Shown: one piece after another, positions 1 to 7,784 of the stretch | How the letters are laid out: every line of letters starts with the position of its first letter | Numbering within the stretch: the stretch's first letter is position 1 | Source of the DNA: CAVZBW01 sp963773635 | GTDB taxonomy: Bacteria > Actinomycetota > Acidimicrobiia > Acidimicrobiales > RAAP-2 | Direction: 5' to 3' | Length of the DNA: 64,000 nucleotides | Assembly (NCBI GenBank): GCA_963773635.1 | Contig: CAVZBW010000005.1 | Location: 1,054,001 to 1,118,000 of the forward strand | Program-made: the position numbers and the translations under genes | The notes under the pieces: generated by a model | Database searches by the model: none | What the model was told of the DNA's origin: nothing | The model's input: only the letters and a program-made list of their open reading frames with translations

Positions 1-249
1 GAGATCACCGCGCGGCCCAACCCGCAGTCGCTCCGGGGCCACCGCCGCCGGACGGCGGCCGTCTGGACCGCCATCGAGCGGGCGTGCTCGACGGGGGACT
101 TCCGCCCCCGACCCTCCTCGCTCTGCGGCTTCTGTAGCTTTCAGCCACTGTGTCCATCCCACGGCGGGACTCCGCCACCACTCCCGGAGGTGCCGGAGGT
201 GTCCCCGATGCCGGCGGTCGCCGAGCAGCGGGCGCCCCTCGCCTCCTGA
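1..249 (+). CDS. RecB-family exonuclease, C-terminal end (partial)
   Basis: The frame is open from the first base and stops with TGA at 247-249, giving the last 82 residues of a protein that starts outside the window. The visible part contains the spacing CGFCSFQPLC (C-x2-C-x5-C), the C-terminal cysteine cluster of Cas4/AddB-like PD-(D/E)XK nucleases of the RecB family, in which these three cysteines and one further upstream hold a 4Fe-4S cluster. The nuclease motifs are not visible. Such proteins are thought to process DNA ends or assist repair. The tail after the cluster is proline-rich and overlaps the start of the next gene by about 100 bases. The family call rests only on the cysteine block and its surrounding sequence (ATGDFRPRP-like), so it is good but not certain. 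Confidence 0.7.
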   Translation, partial: EITARPNPQSLRGHRRRTAAVWTAIERACSTGDFRPRPSSLCGFCSFQPLCPSHGGTPPPLPEVPEVSPMPAVAEQRAPLAS

Positions 250-857
250 CCGCGCGCCGCACCCGGCCCGACCGCAGCGTCACCTCGGCGCTCGGCCGCT
301 TCGACAACGCCGTCGACTCGCGATGGGAGGCACTTCGCTCCCGGCGCGACATGGATGCCGCCGCCGCCATGCTGTCCAACCTCGCCGACTACGGCGTGGC
401 GTGGGTGGTGGTCGCCGGCATCAAGGGCCGCAGGCCCGGGGTGCCCCGGCGCCGGGCCGTCGTCGCCCTCGCGACAGCGGGCGTTTCCTCCTACCTCCTC
501 AACAGGTCGATCAAGGCGCTCGTAGCCCGGGAGCGCCCCTCGCCCGCCGATCCCGGAACCGGCCCCGGCCGGCGACCGCCCGTACGAGCCCCGTCCTCGA
601 GCAGCTTTCCGAGCGGCCACACCCTCGCCGCCACCTGCACCGCGCTCGTGCTCTCCGAGGGCCCGGCCGAGACGGCGGCACTGCTCGCCCTTGCTGCGGG
701 CGTGGCCGTCAGCCGGGTGCACCTCCGGGACCATCACGCGTCCGATGTCGTCGGCGGGATGGCCATCGGTGCCGCCCTGGGAATCGCCGGTCGTCGGCTG
801 GTCCGCCGGCTCTTCGCCGACCCGGCGCCCGCCGTCGGAATGGCCCCGACCGAGTAG
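150..857 (+). CDS. PAP2-family phosphatase, integral membrane
   Basis: The protein has the three phosphatase signature blocks of the type 2 phosphatidic acid phosphatase (PAP2) family in order: KALVARERP (K-x6-RP), FPSGHTLA (PSGH) and SRVHLRDHH (SR-x5-H). The histidines of the second and third blocks are the catalytic and proton-shuttling residues in this family. Hydrophobic stretches between the blocks fit the membrane core. The substrate is probably a lipid phosphate such as an undecaprenyl- or phosphatidyl-phosphate, acting at the outer face of the cytoplasmic membrane; the sequence does not decide which. The GTG start at 150 overlaps the upstream gene by 100 bases; the next in-frame start, ATG at 351, would remove a conserved N-terminal helix, so 150 is preferred with doubt. 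Confidence 0.8.
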   Translation: MSIPRRDSATTPGGAGGVPDAGGRRAAGAPRLLTARRTRPDRSVTSALGRFDNAVDSRWEALRSRRDMDAAAAMLSNLADYGVAWVVVAGIKGRRPGVPRRRAVVALATAGVSSYLLNRSIKALVARERPSPADPGTGPGRRPPVRAPSSSSFPSGHTLAATCTALVLSEGPAETAALLALAAGVAVSRVHLRDHHASDVVGGMAIGAALGIAGRRLVRRLFADPAPAVGMAPTE

Positions 858-871
858 GCGTTGTCGCGAGC

Positions 872-1478
872 ATGGCCGAGACGACTTTCGCTGTGACGTG
901 GGACTACCGTTGCCCGTTCGCCCGCAACGCGCACGAGTACCTCGTGACCGCGCTCGAGCACGGTGCGCCATGGTCGGTGACCTTCTTGCCGTTCTCGCTC
1001 AGCCAGGTGCACGTGCCGGAGGGTGGCCTCTCGGTGTGGGACAACGAGGCGGCGTGGCCGGACCTGTTGGCCCTCGAGGCCGGGGTCGTGATCCGAGACC
1101 GCTATCCGGACACCTTCTTGGCGGCGCACCGGGCGCTCTTTTCGGCCCGCCACGACCAGGGGAGTGACCTGCGCGACCCGGCGGTCGTGCGCCACGCGCT
1201 GGAGGGGATCGCCGTGCCCGTGGACCACGTCTTTGGCGAAATCGCCGAGGGGTGGCCAGCGCGAGCAGATCCAAAAGGAGCACGAAGCGGCGGTGGCCGG
1301 CCACGCCGTCTTCGGCGTGCCGACGTTCATCGTGGGCGACCGGGCTGCCTTTGTGCGCCTGATGGATCGACCCGAGGGGGACGGGGCACGCGCCCGGTCG
1401 ACCGTCGAGCACGTCCTCTCGCTGTGCGTCGAGCATCCCGAGCTCAACGAGTTCAAGCACACGACGGTCTCCCGCTGA
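872..1478 (+). pseudogene. DsbA-family (thioredoxin-fold) protein, frameshifted
   Basis: The N-terminal part (872 to about 1250) reads as a DsbA/2-hydroxychromene-2-carboxylate isomerase-like protein: WDYRCPFARNAH carries a thioredoxin-fold active-site region in which CPFA has only one cysteine. From about 1255 the homologous reading continues in the next frame (QREQIQKEHEAAVAGHAVFG, then VPTFIVGDR, the cis-proline segment of the fold) to TGA at 1476. One extra base between about 1245 and 1262 explains the break: removing one base gives a normal 201-residue protein. Role in the cell: either a disulfide/FrnE-like oxidoreductase or a glutathione/mycothiol-dependent isomerase; with a single cysteine a simple disulfide oxidase is less likely. 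Whether the shift is real or an assembly error cannot be told here. Confidence 0.7.
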
Positions 1479-1488
1479 GCCTCCCCAC

Positions 1489-2397
1489 CTAGCCGTCGGC
1501 CAGCGACACGACCAGCCGCCGGGTCCTCGCCATCTCCTCGGGGGTACCGACGACGCTCGCGACGAATTCGGTTGCGCCGGCCTGCCGCAGCCGGTCCACG
1601 CCGGCCGCCACGTCCTCCTCGCTCCCGACGAGCGCGACGTCCGACGGCTTGTCCGCGCCTTCACGATCGAGCATGGCCCGGTAGGACGGAAGGCTCGGGT
1701 AGAGCGCGAACGCTCGGTCGATGCTCTCGAGCGCCTCGTCCCGCGCTGCGGTGACGGTCACGGGCAGGCACACGACGATGCGGGGTTTCGGACGCCCCGC
1801 CGACTCGGCCGCTTCCACGATGCGTGGCGAGATGTGATTGCCGACCGTGCGCACCCCGGTCATCCAGGTGATGGTGCCGTCGGCGAGCTCGCCGGCGGTC
1901 TTGAGCATCACCGGACCAAGCGCGGCGACGAGGACCGAGGGAGGCGAAGGCACGGAGATCGACAACGGCACCGGCAGCACCGCCTTGAGCATGGTGCCCT
2001 CGAAGCTGACGGACTGCCCGGCCAGCATGGGCATGAGGGCCGAAAGGTACTCCCGCATGTAGCGGGCACCGTGCTCGTAACGCATCCCCCAGAGGCCCTC
2101 GACGACGAGCTGGTGGGAGAGGCCGATCCCGAGTGTGAGGCGCCCGTCGAGCGCCTGCTGGGTGCTGAGCGCCTGCTGGGCCAGCGCCTGGGGGTGTCTC
2201 GTATAGACGGGCACGACACCGGTCCCGAGCTCGAGGCGCGGCACCGAAGAGCCGACCAGGGCGAGAAGGGTGAGCGCGTCGTGGCCGAAGATCTGCACCG
2301 CCCAGGCGCTGGCGAAGCCCTCCCCCGACGCCCGGCCCGCCTCCTCGACGGCCCTCTCCACGGGCGACTCCACGTCCAGCAGCGTTCCGATCTTCAT
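1489..2397 (-). CDS. LLM-class F420-dependent oxidoreductase
   Basis: This 302-residue protein starts MKIGTLLDV and keeps the luciferase-like TIM-barrel pattern: an early alternating beta-alpha run, LELGTGVVPVYTRHP in the segment that holds the deazaflavin in this family, LTLGIGLSH, and a C-terminal AGATEFVASV near the barrel end. It is of the short F420-dependent type (about 300 residues) rather than the FMN type of about 370. It should reduce or oxidise an unknown small substrate with cofactor F420 in the cytoplasm. It is divergent from purK with only 38 bases between the starts, so the two promoters must overlap. Substrate unknown. Confidence 0.8.
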   Translation of the reverse strand: MKIGTLLDVESPVERAVEEAGRASGEGFASAWAVQIFGHDALTLLALVGSSVPRLELGTGVVPVYTRHPQALAQQALSTQQALDGRLTLGIGLSHQLVVEGLWGMRYEHGARYMREYLSALMPMLAGQSVSFEGTMLKAVLPVPLSISVPSPPSVLVAALGPVMLKTAGELADGTITWMTGVRTVGNHISPRIVEAAESAGRPKPRIVVCLPVTVTAARDEALESIDRAFALYPSLPSYRAMLDREGADKPSDVALVGSEEDVAAGVDRLRQAGATEFVASVVGTPEEMARTRRLVVSLADG

Positions 2398-2435
2398 GTC
2401 CCACCCCTCCGTCCCGTGACTCGTCCCCCGGTATC

Positions 2436-3818
2436 GTGCTTCGCGTGGCCACTCCTGGCAACGGCAGTCGAGCGGGGTCGACTCCCCACGGGGAGCGATC
2501 GGCGCCCTTACGGGGTCACGACGGACCGGGTGGCTCGATCGTGGGGATCGTCGGTGCCGGCCAGCTTGCCCGCATGCTCTGCGAGGCGGCGTCGCCCCTC
2601 GGGCTGACCACCGTGGTGCTCGCCGAGCGGGCGGACGACGCGGCCGTGCCCGTGGCCTCCGAGGTCGTGATCGGCGCCGCCACCGACGAAGCCGCCCTCC
2701 GGGGCCTGGCCCAGCGCTGCGACGCGATCACCTTCGATCACGAGCTGGTCGATCTGGAGACCCTGCGCAACCTCGAACGCTCCGGCGTCGACCTGCGGCC
2801 GGGCACGGCCACCCTGGCCTTTACGGTCGACAAGGCACTGATGCGGCGGCGACTCCACGACGCTGGCGTGCCGGTCCCCGCTTTCGAGGTCGTCTCGGAT
2901 CCGTCCGGGACGGCGGCGCCGTCTCCCGAAGGAACGGTGGCTGCGGTCGCCGACGCCCGGGATCGGGTCGAGGATTTCGGCCGCCGCCACGGGTGGCCGC
3001 TCGTCTTGAAGGCGGCTCGCGGCGGCTACGACGGCAAGGGAGTCTGGATGGTCGGCGACACCCGTGAGAGCGCGGCGGTGCTGGCCGGCGCCCACGAATC
3101 GGATACGCCCATGCTCGTCGAGGAGCGTGTCACGATCGAGAGCGAGCTGGCGGTGGTCGTCGCTCGCCGACCCGGCTCGGCCGCCGCGCCGGGCGGCCCG
3201 GTCTCGGGCGGCCCGGTTTCGGGGGGCCCGGTCTCGGGGGGCACGGTCTCTGGGGGCACGGTCTCGTGGCCCGCCGCGGAGACCGTGCAGGTCGACGGGG
3301 TGTGCCGCGAGGTGCTGGTGCCGGGATCCCTGCCCGAGGAGGTCGCCGGCGAGGCCCGCCGGCTGGCCGTCGAGGTGGCGACCCTGACCGGGGCGGTCGG
3401 GGTCCTCGCCGTCGAGATGTTCTGGACGGGAGACCGAATCCTGGTGAACGAGCTGGCCGCCCGGCCCCACAACTCGGGGCACTGGACCATCGAGGGAGCC
3501 AACACCTCCCAGTTTGAGAACCATCTCCGGGCCGTCCTCGACCTGCCGCTCGGCGACACGGGCCTCGTCGCGCCGTGCGTGGCGAGCGTCAACGTGTTTG
3601 GCGGCCCCGGGGGGGAGGACCCCGGGGCGCGACTGGCGCAGGCGTTGTCCGACCCGGGGGCCCACGTCCACCTCTACGGCAAGGGGCCCCGCCCGGGACG
3701 CAAGCTCGGGCACGTGACCGTGGTCGGAGACGACGCTCCGGCGCTCTACCGGCGAGCCTGGCGCGCCGCCGCCGCGCTGGGGACCCCGATGCCCGACCAC
3801 GTGTCGGCGGCCCGATGA
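2436..3818 (+). CDS. purK: 5-(carboxyamino)imidazole ribonucleotide synthase PurK
   Basis: An ATP-grasp enzyme of purine synthesis that carboxylates AIR with bicarbonate and ATP to N5-CAIR. Visible landmarks are IVGIVGAGQLARM near residue 40 (nucleotide-binding N-terminal domain), PLVLKAARGGYDGKGV (ATP-grasp lysine and glycine-rich loop), and VEMFW followed by NELAARPHNSGHWTIEGA (metal- and substrate-binding end of the ATP-grasp). At 460 residues it is longer than usual (about 360-400), partly because of the N-terminal extension from the chosen GTG at 2436 (GTG 2445 and GTG 2541-2543 are alternatives) and partly because of five repeats of a GG(P/T)VS pentapeptide. It overlaps purE by ATGA, so the two are translationally coupled. 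Confidence 0.92.
   Translation: MLRVATPGNGSRAGSTPHGERSAPLRGHDGPGGSIVGIVGAGQLARMLCEAASPLGLTTVVLAERADDAAVPVASEVVIGAATDEAALRGLAQRCDAITFDHELVDLETLRNLERSGVDLRPGTATLAFTVDKALMRRRLHDAGVPVPAFEVVSDPSGTAAPSPEGTVAAVADARDRVEDFGRRHGWPLVLKAARGGYDGKGVWMVGDTRESAAVLAGAHESDTPMLVEERVTIESELAVVVARRPGSAAAPGGPVSGGPVSGGPVSGGTVSGGTVSWPAAETVQVDGVCREVLVPGSLPEEVAGEARRLAVEVATLTGAVGVLAVEMFWTGDRILVNELAARPHNSGHWTIEGANTSQFENHLRAVLDLPLGDTGLVAPCVASVNVFGGPGGEDPGARLAQALSDPGAHVHLYGKGPRPGRKLGHVTVVGDDAPALYRRAWRAAAALGTPMPDHVSAAR
3192..3266. repeat. Five tandem 15-bp repeats inside purK
   Basis: Five in-frame copies of a 15-base unit of the form GGCGGCCCGGTCTCG (third base variants; last two copies read ACG instead of CCG) encode GGPVS three times and GGTVS twice. 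They lie between the ATP-grasp lysine segment and the segment starting with WPAAETVQVDG, i.e. in a surface loop of the ATP-grasp domain. The unit is a multiple of three, so copy-number change would not shift the frame. Confidence 0.9.
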
Positions 3819-4336
3819 CCCCGGAGTCCGGGGCCTCGGGAAACGGGGTCGAGCCCCGCGTGGCGGTGGTGATGGGCAGCTCGTCGGACCTCGAGGTGAT
3901 GCGGGGGGCGGCCGAGGTCCTCGAGCGCTTCGGGGTGCCCCACGAGGTCCGAGTGGTCTCCGCCCACCGCACGCCCCACAAGATGCTGCGCTTCGGACAG
4001 GATGCGGCGGCCCGGGGGCTCCAGGTGATCATCGCCGGAGCTGGGGGGGCCGCTCACCTCCCGGGCATGCTCGCTGCAGCCACGACGCTGCCCGTGATCG
4101 GGGTCCCGGTGGCCTTGCGCCGGCTCGACGGACTCGATTCCCTGTTGTCGATCGCCCAGATGCCCCGGGGCGTGCCCGTCGCCACGATGGCGGTCGACGG
4201 CGCCCGCAACGCCGGGCTCCTGGCGGTCCGGATCCTCGCCCTGAGCGACCGGGGGCTCGCCGAGGCGGTGCGGGAGCATCAAGAAGAGCTGGCCCGCGAC
4301 GCCGAGGCCCAGGACCGCTCCGTCGGCAGCCCGTAG
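3815..4336 (+). CDS. purE: N5-carboxyaminoimidazole ribonucleotide mutase PurE
   Basis: Class I PurE, which moves the carboxyl group of N5-CAIR to carbon 4 to give CAIR, the step after PurK. Signature parts are VVMGSSSDLEVM at the N-terminus (phosphate loop), VVSAHRTPHKML with the catalytic-site histidine, GAGGAAHLPGMLAA, and LDSLLSIAQMPRGVPVATMA. Length (173 residues) is normal. ATG at 3815 lies inside the end of purK (ATGA overlap), so expression should be tied to PurK. The C-terminal 20 residues are charged and variable, as is usual. Confidence 0.95.
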   Translation: MTPESGASGNGVEPRVAVVMGSSSDLEVMRGAAEVLERFGVPHEVRVVSAHRTPHKMLRFGQDAAARGLQVIIAGAGGAAHLPGMLAAATTLPVIGVPVALRRLDGLDSLLSIAQMPRGVPVATMAVDGARNAGLLAVRILALSDRGLAEAVREHQEELARDAEAQDRSVGSP

Positions 4337-4370
4337 GACGGTCCGATGCCGGGAGGGTCGGCCCAGGCGC

Positions 4371-5360
4371 TTAGGTCGGTCCCTCGTTTCCGTTGTGCTC
4401 GGGGGTTCCGTTGTGCTCGGGCGACCCGTGGCCGACGGCTGGTGGATCCTCCGACCCCTGGGGCGGGGCGATCGCCTCCGGTTCGTCGGCGGCGAGGGCC
4501 GCAGCCCCGTCGGGAGCGAGCGAGGCGTCTTCATGGCGAACCGCCACGACTGCCGGGCCGCCCGGGCCCGCGTGGGCGGATCCGGCCAGATCCGCCTGGC
4601 CGCCGACGACAGCGCGGAAGCCGGCCATCAGCTCGATCGGGATGGGGAAGATGAGGGTCGAATTGTGCTCGGTCGCGACCTCTGTGAGGGTCTGCAGGGT
4701 GCGGAGCTGCAGAGCGCCCGGTGCCTCGTTGAGCATGCTGGCCGCCTCGGAGAGCTCCCGGCTGGCCTCGAGCTCGCCGGTCGCGTTGATCACCTTGGCT
4801 CGCCGCTCCCGCTCGGCCTCGGCCTGACGGGCCATGGCCCGCAGGAGCTCGTGGGAGAGGACGATGTCTCGGATCTCGACCTGGCGCACCTCGACGCCCC
4901 AATTGTGGGTCGAAGCCGCGATGCTGGCCCGCAGCTCGGTGTTGACGTCGTCCCGGTGGGCCAGGATGTTGTCGAGCTCGTGGCGGCCGATGATGGAGCG
5001 CAGGGCGGTCATCGCCACTCGCTGGCTGGCAAAGCGGTAGTTGTCGACCCCGACCACCGCTCGCACGGGGTCGGTCACCTGGAAGTAAACGACGGCGTCG
5101 ACCTGGACCGTGACGTTGTCCGCGGTGATGACCGCCTGCTGGGGGATGTCCACGACCTCCACACGCAGGGAGAGCCGGACGAAGCGATCCATGAAGGGGA
5201 CCCTCACGATCAGACCGGGTCCCTTGGCCTCCTCCCGGAGCCGGCCCAGCCGGAAGACCACCGCACGCTCGTACTCGGTGATCACCCGGAAGGAGGCGGT
5301 CGCCGCGATACCCCCCAGCACGACGACACCGACCACTGCACCGACGATCGCCTCGACCAT
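4371..5360 (-). CDS. SPFH/Band 7 (stomatin/slipin-like) membrane protein
   Basis: The protein begins with a membrane segment (MVEAIVGAVVGVVVLGGIAA) followed by a Band 7 domain: VITEYERAVVFRLGRL, then PGLIVRVPFMDR, VITADNVTVQVDAVVYFQV, and a coiled region rich in A, E and R (AEAERERRAKVINA). That is the layout of prokaryotic stomatins/slipins, which form oligomeric rings at membrane microdomains. Start chosen at ATG 5360, which has GGAGG a few bases upstream; the frame extends further but without family similarity. After about residue 265 the tail is low-complexity, with Gly/Ala/Pro and a PEHNG motif occurring twice. Usual partners (NfeD-like protease partners) are not adjacent. Convergent with purE. 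Confidence 0.88.
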   Translation of the reverse strand: MVEAIVGAVVGVVVLGGIAATASFRVITEYERAVVFRLGRLREEAKGPGLIVRVPFMDRFVRLSLRVEVVDIPQQAVITADNVTVQVDAVVYFQVTDPVRAVVGVDNYRFASQRVAMTALRSIIGRHELDNILAHRDDVNTELRASIAASTHNWGVEVRQVEIRDIVLSHELLRAMARQAEAERERRAKVINATGELEASRELSEAASMLNEAPGALQLRTLQTLTEVATEHNSTLIFPIPIELMAGFRAVVGGQADLAGSAHAGPGGPAVVAVRHEDASLAPDGAAALAADEPEAIAPPQGSEDPPAVGHGSPEHNGTPEHNGNEGPT

Positions 5361-5517
5361 CTCGCACCTCCGTCGCCCGGGGGCCGCTGAGGGATCGCCG
5401 GACTCCGTCCATCTTCCCACCGAACACCACCGATGCGGAGGCGCGGCCCGGGTCGCTGGCGGCCCGGAAAACGCCCTGGTGGCGCGCCGATCGGGGCGCG
5501 GACGCTACGTTGCGTAC

Positions 5518-6354
5518 GTGCCCACGCTCGCCCAGCGGCTCGGCTATCCCGCCGACGCCCGGCTGCTCATCGTCAACGCGGATGACCTGGGGTTCTGTCA
5601 CTCGGCGAACGTGAGCGTCTTCGAGTGCCTCCGCACCGGCCTCGTCACGAGCGCCACCCTCATGGTCCCGTGCCCCTGGGCCAGGGAGGCGGCCGCCCGG
5701 TATCGCGGCGAGGACATCGGCGTCCACCTCACGCTCAACGCCGAGCACGAGCTGTACCGCTGGGGCCCGATCACCCACGCGCCCTCCCTCCTCGGCGGCG
5801 ACGGGGGTTTCCCCAGGACCATGGAGGACGTCTGGGACCACGCCGACCTCGACGAGGTGCGCCGGGAGTGCCGGTCCCAGATCGAGCGCGCCATCCTCTG
5901 GGGCTTCGACGTCAGCCACCTCGACGCCCACATGGCCACCCTCCAGCTCCGGCCCGAGTTTTTCGACATCTACCTGGAGCTCGCCACGGAGTTTCGCCTG
6001 CCGTTGCGCATGTTCGGATCGGGGGCGGAGGAGTACCTGGGCTTCCCCGCCCGGGAGCTCGCGGCCGAGGCCGGCGTCGTCTTCACCGACGAGATGGTCT
6101 TCGTGCCGGGCGTGGGCTCCCGAAAGCTCCTGGCTGATCACCTCGGCCGCTTGCGTCCGGGGGTGACCGAGATGCACCTGCATCCGGCCATCGACACCGA
6201 TGAGCTCCGTTCGCTGGCCACGGACTGGGCGGCCCGAGTGGACGACCACCAACTGGTCTGCGACGAGCCGTTCCTCCGCGACGCCGTGGCCGCCGCCGGC
6301 GTCACCCTGATCGGCTACCGAGCACTGCGAGACCTCGCCCGCAACGGCGGCTAG
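5518..6354 (+). CDS. ChbG/YdjC-family carbohydrate deacetylase-like protein
   Basis: This 278-residue protein has the YdjC/ChbG (polysaccharide deacetylase-like) fold markers: LLIVNADDLGFCHSAN (paired metal-binding aspartates near the N-terminus), IGVHLTLNAEHE (metal-binding histidine), VSHLDAHMATLQL (HLDxH) and a late TEMHLHPAID. Members of the family remove N-acetyl groups from short chitin-derived sugars; others are of unknown function. The GTG at 5518 gives a start just before the first strand. It sits divergent to the SPFH gene, leaving about 150 bases for promoters. The substrate is not shown by context, since no sugar transporter or kinase is close. Confidence 0.85.
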   Translation: MPTLAQRLGYPADARLLIVNADDLGFCHSANVSVFECLRTGLVTSATLMVPCPWAREAAARYRGEDIGVHLTLNAEHELYRWGPITHAPSLLGGDGGFPRTMEDVWDHADLDEVRRECRSQIERAILWGFDVSHLDAHMATLQLRPEFFDIYLELATEFRLPLRMFGSGAEEYLGFPARELAAEAGVVFTDEMVFVPGVGSRKLLADHLGRLRPGVTEMHLHPAIDTDELRSLATDWAARVDDHQLVCDEPFLRDAVAAAGVTLIGYRALRDLARNGG

Positions 6355-6360
6355 TCGAAC

Positions 6361-6624
6361 GTGCCCTCCCGGGGAAAGCACCGTCGGGGAGACACCCACC
6401 GCACCTCGGCCTCCGGGCGGGGCGCGAGCTCTCGCGGTCGATCCCCCGCACTCGGGCGCCGCCATTCCGTCTCGTGGCACCAACTCGCCGGCTACGGCTT
6501 CGCCCTCATGGCTCTCGCCACGGTCGTGGCGCTGCTACTGGCCCAGACGGCCTCCGCCATCCACTTGCCGTTCCTCGGCAACTACGGGGTGGCGCCCTCG
6601 TCGGGCGCCGGCTCGGGGCAGTAG
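6361..6624 (+). CDS. Small hypothetical single-pass membrane protein
   Basis: An 87-residue reading frame starting GTG, six bases after the ChbG-like gene. It has an arginine-rich N-terminal half followed by one hydrophobic helix (about residues 43-63, GYGFALMALATVVALLLAQ) and a short polar tail ending in GSGQ. The positive N-terminus predicts an N-in topology. No family recognised. Its spacing suggests cotranscription with the upstream gene; small proteins of this shape are common in actinobacterial genomes. Moderate confidence that it is coding, because the helix and charge distribution are protein-like. Confidence 0.5.
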   Translation: MPSRGKHRRGDTHRTSASGRGASSRGRSPALGRRHSVSWHQLAGYGFALMALATVVALLLAQTASAIHLPFLGNYGVAPSSGAGSGQ

Positions 6625-6681
6625 GTCTCCCGGCCCCCCGGCAGGTCTCCGGGATCACCGACGGCGTCGGGGAGGGAGACC
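6624..6681. terminator. Possible bidirectional terminator/stem structure between convergent genes
   Basis: GGTCTCCC (6624-6631) pairs perfectly with GGGAGACC (6674-6681), and inside the loop CCGACG (6658-6663) pairs with CGTCGG (6665-6670). The element sits exactly between two convergent genes, where a bidirectional stop is expected. There is no U-tract, as is usual in high-GC actinobacteria; the outer loop is long, so the fold is uncertain. Confidence 0.4.
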
Positions 6682-6697
6682 GGGACTGCGGCGGCGA

Positions 6698-7606
6698 TCA
6701 GCCCGGCGAGGCCGGGGGGGCACCCCGGGGAGGCATGCCGGGCACCCCGGCAAACAGGTCGTCCTCGGGGCCGTCGGTGTTGCCCACGGCGCTGCGGGCG
6801 AGTTGGTACTCGTCGTGGGGGTGGATCGACTCCATCACCTGGGGCGGCAACCCGAACCACATGCGCGAGGTGGGGTCGACCTGCGTCGCGTGGGCCAGCA
6901 ACGCCTGTCGCCGGACGTCGGAAAACCCCGAGACGTCGATCGACGTGGTGAAGGGCTGCTCGCGGCGCTCGAGCCGGGCCAACCACTCCTCGCCGAAGGG
7001 CGACTCCATCCCGAGCTCCACGAACTTCTCGTGCACCATCTTCATCCGGGCGACGGGCCACACCGTGTAGTAGAGCTTGAGCGGCTCGTGGGGGTCTCCG
7101 GCGTCGGGGTAGCGCTCGGGATCGGCGGCGGCATGGAAGCCGGCGATCGCGATGTCGTGCACCCGGAGGTGATCGGGGTGGGGGTACTCGGACTGATCCT
7201 CGGGGTAGGCCACCATCACCTGTGGGCGAACCCGCCGGATCACCCTCACCAGGCGCTCGACCGCCTGGTCGAGCGAGGCCTGGGCAAAGGAGTCGGGGTG
7301 ATCGTTGGCCGTCGAGTCGGGCATGCCCGAGTCGCGGTAGCCGAGCCAGACGACCTCGTCGTACCCGATGATCTCCGCCGCCCGGGCCAGCTCGTCGCGG
7401 CGGACCTCCGGCAGGCGTTGCCGCACCTCCGGCCGGTCCATCGCCGGGTTGAGGATGTCGCCCTCCTCGCCCCCCGTGCAGCACACGAGCACGGTGCGAA
7501 CCCCCGAGGCGTGGTAGCGCGCCACCGTCGCCGGGCCCTTGGAGGACTCGTCGTCGGGGTGCGCGTGGACCGTCAGGAGGCACGGCTCGTCGAGCGCTCG
7601 GGGCAT
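6698..7606 (-). CDS. mca: Mycothiol S-conjugate amidase (PIG-L/LmbE zinc deacetylase)
   Basis: A 302-residue PIG-L/LmbE-family hydrolase. The zinc site is visible as HAHPDDESSKG at residues 14-24 and HPDHLRVHD at 143-151. YPEDQ before the second block and the CCTGGEEGDILNPAM segment match Mca, which cuts the amide bond of mycothiol conjugates to release a mercapturic acid for export, rather than MshB, the biosynthetic deacetylase. It is a detoxification enzyme that implies the cell makes mycothiol. No other mycothiol gene is in the window. It is convergent with the small membrane protein gene. Confidence 0.88.
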   Translation of the reverse strand: MPRALDEPCLLTVHAHPDDESSKGPATVARYHASGVRTVLVCCTGGEEGDILNPAMDRPEVRQRLPEVRRDELARAAEIIGYDEVVWLGYRDSGMPDSTANDHPDSFAQASLDQAVERLVRVIRRVRPQVMVAYPEDQSEYPHPDHLRVHDIAIAGFHAAADPERYPDAGDPHEPLKLYYTVWPVARMKMVHEKFVELGMESPFGEEWLARLERREQPFTTSIDVSGFSDVRRQALLAHATQVDPTSRMWFGLPPQVMESIHPHDEYQLARSAVGNTDGPEDDLFAGVPGMPPRGAPPASPG

Positions 7607-7784
7607 GCCGGAAGATTAACTGCTCGACGGTTTGGTCCGACCCGCCCCGGCGGCGGTTTCGGGCTCGCGACGGTGCGGGGTCGGTGCGGCGATCTCGGGC
7701 ACCGCACGGGGCCGAGGTGCGGGTCCCATTGTGGCCGGATCGGCCGTATGCTCGGGTAATGCGCGATCAGAGGAGGGCCGAGCG

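Noticed and set aside
4531..6483. Long minus-strand open frame covering two genes
   Set aside because: Antisense shadow; the supported genes (SPFH, minus, in another frame; ChbG-like, plus) explain this region.
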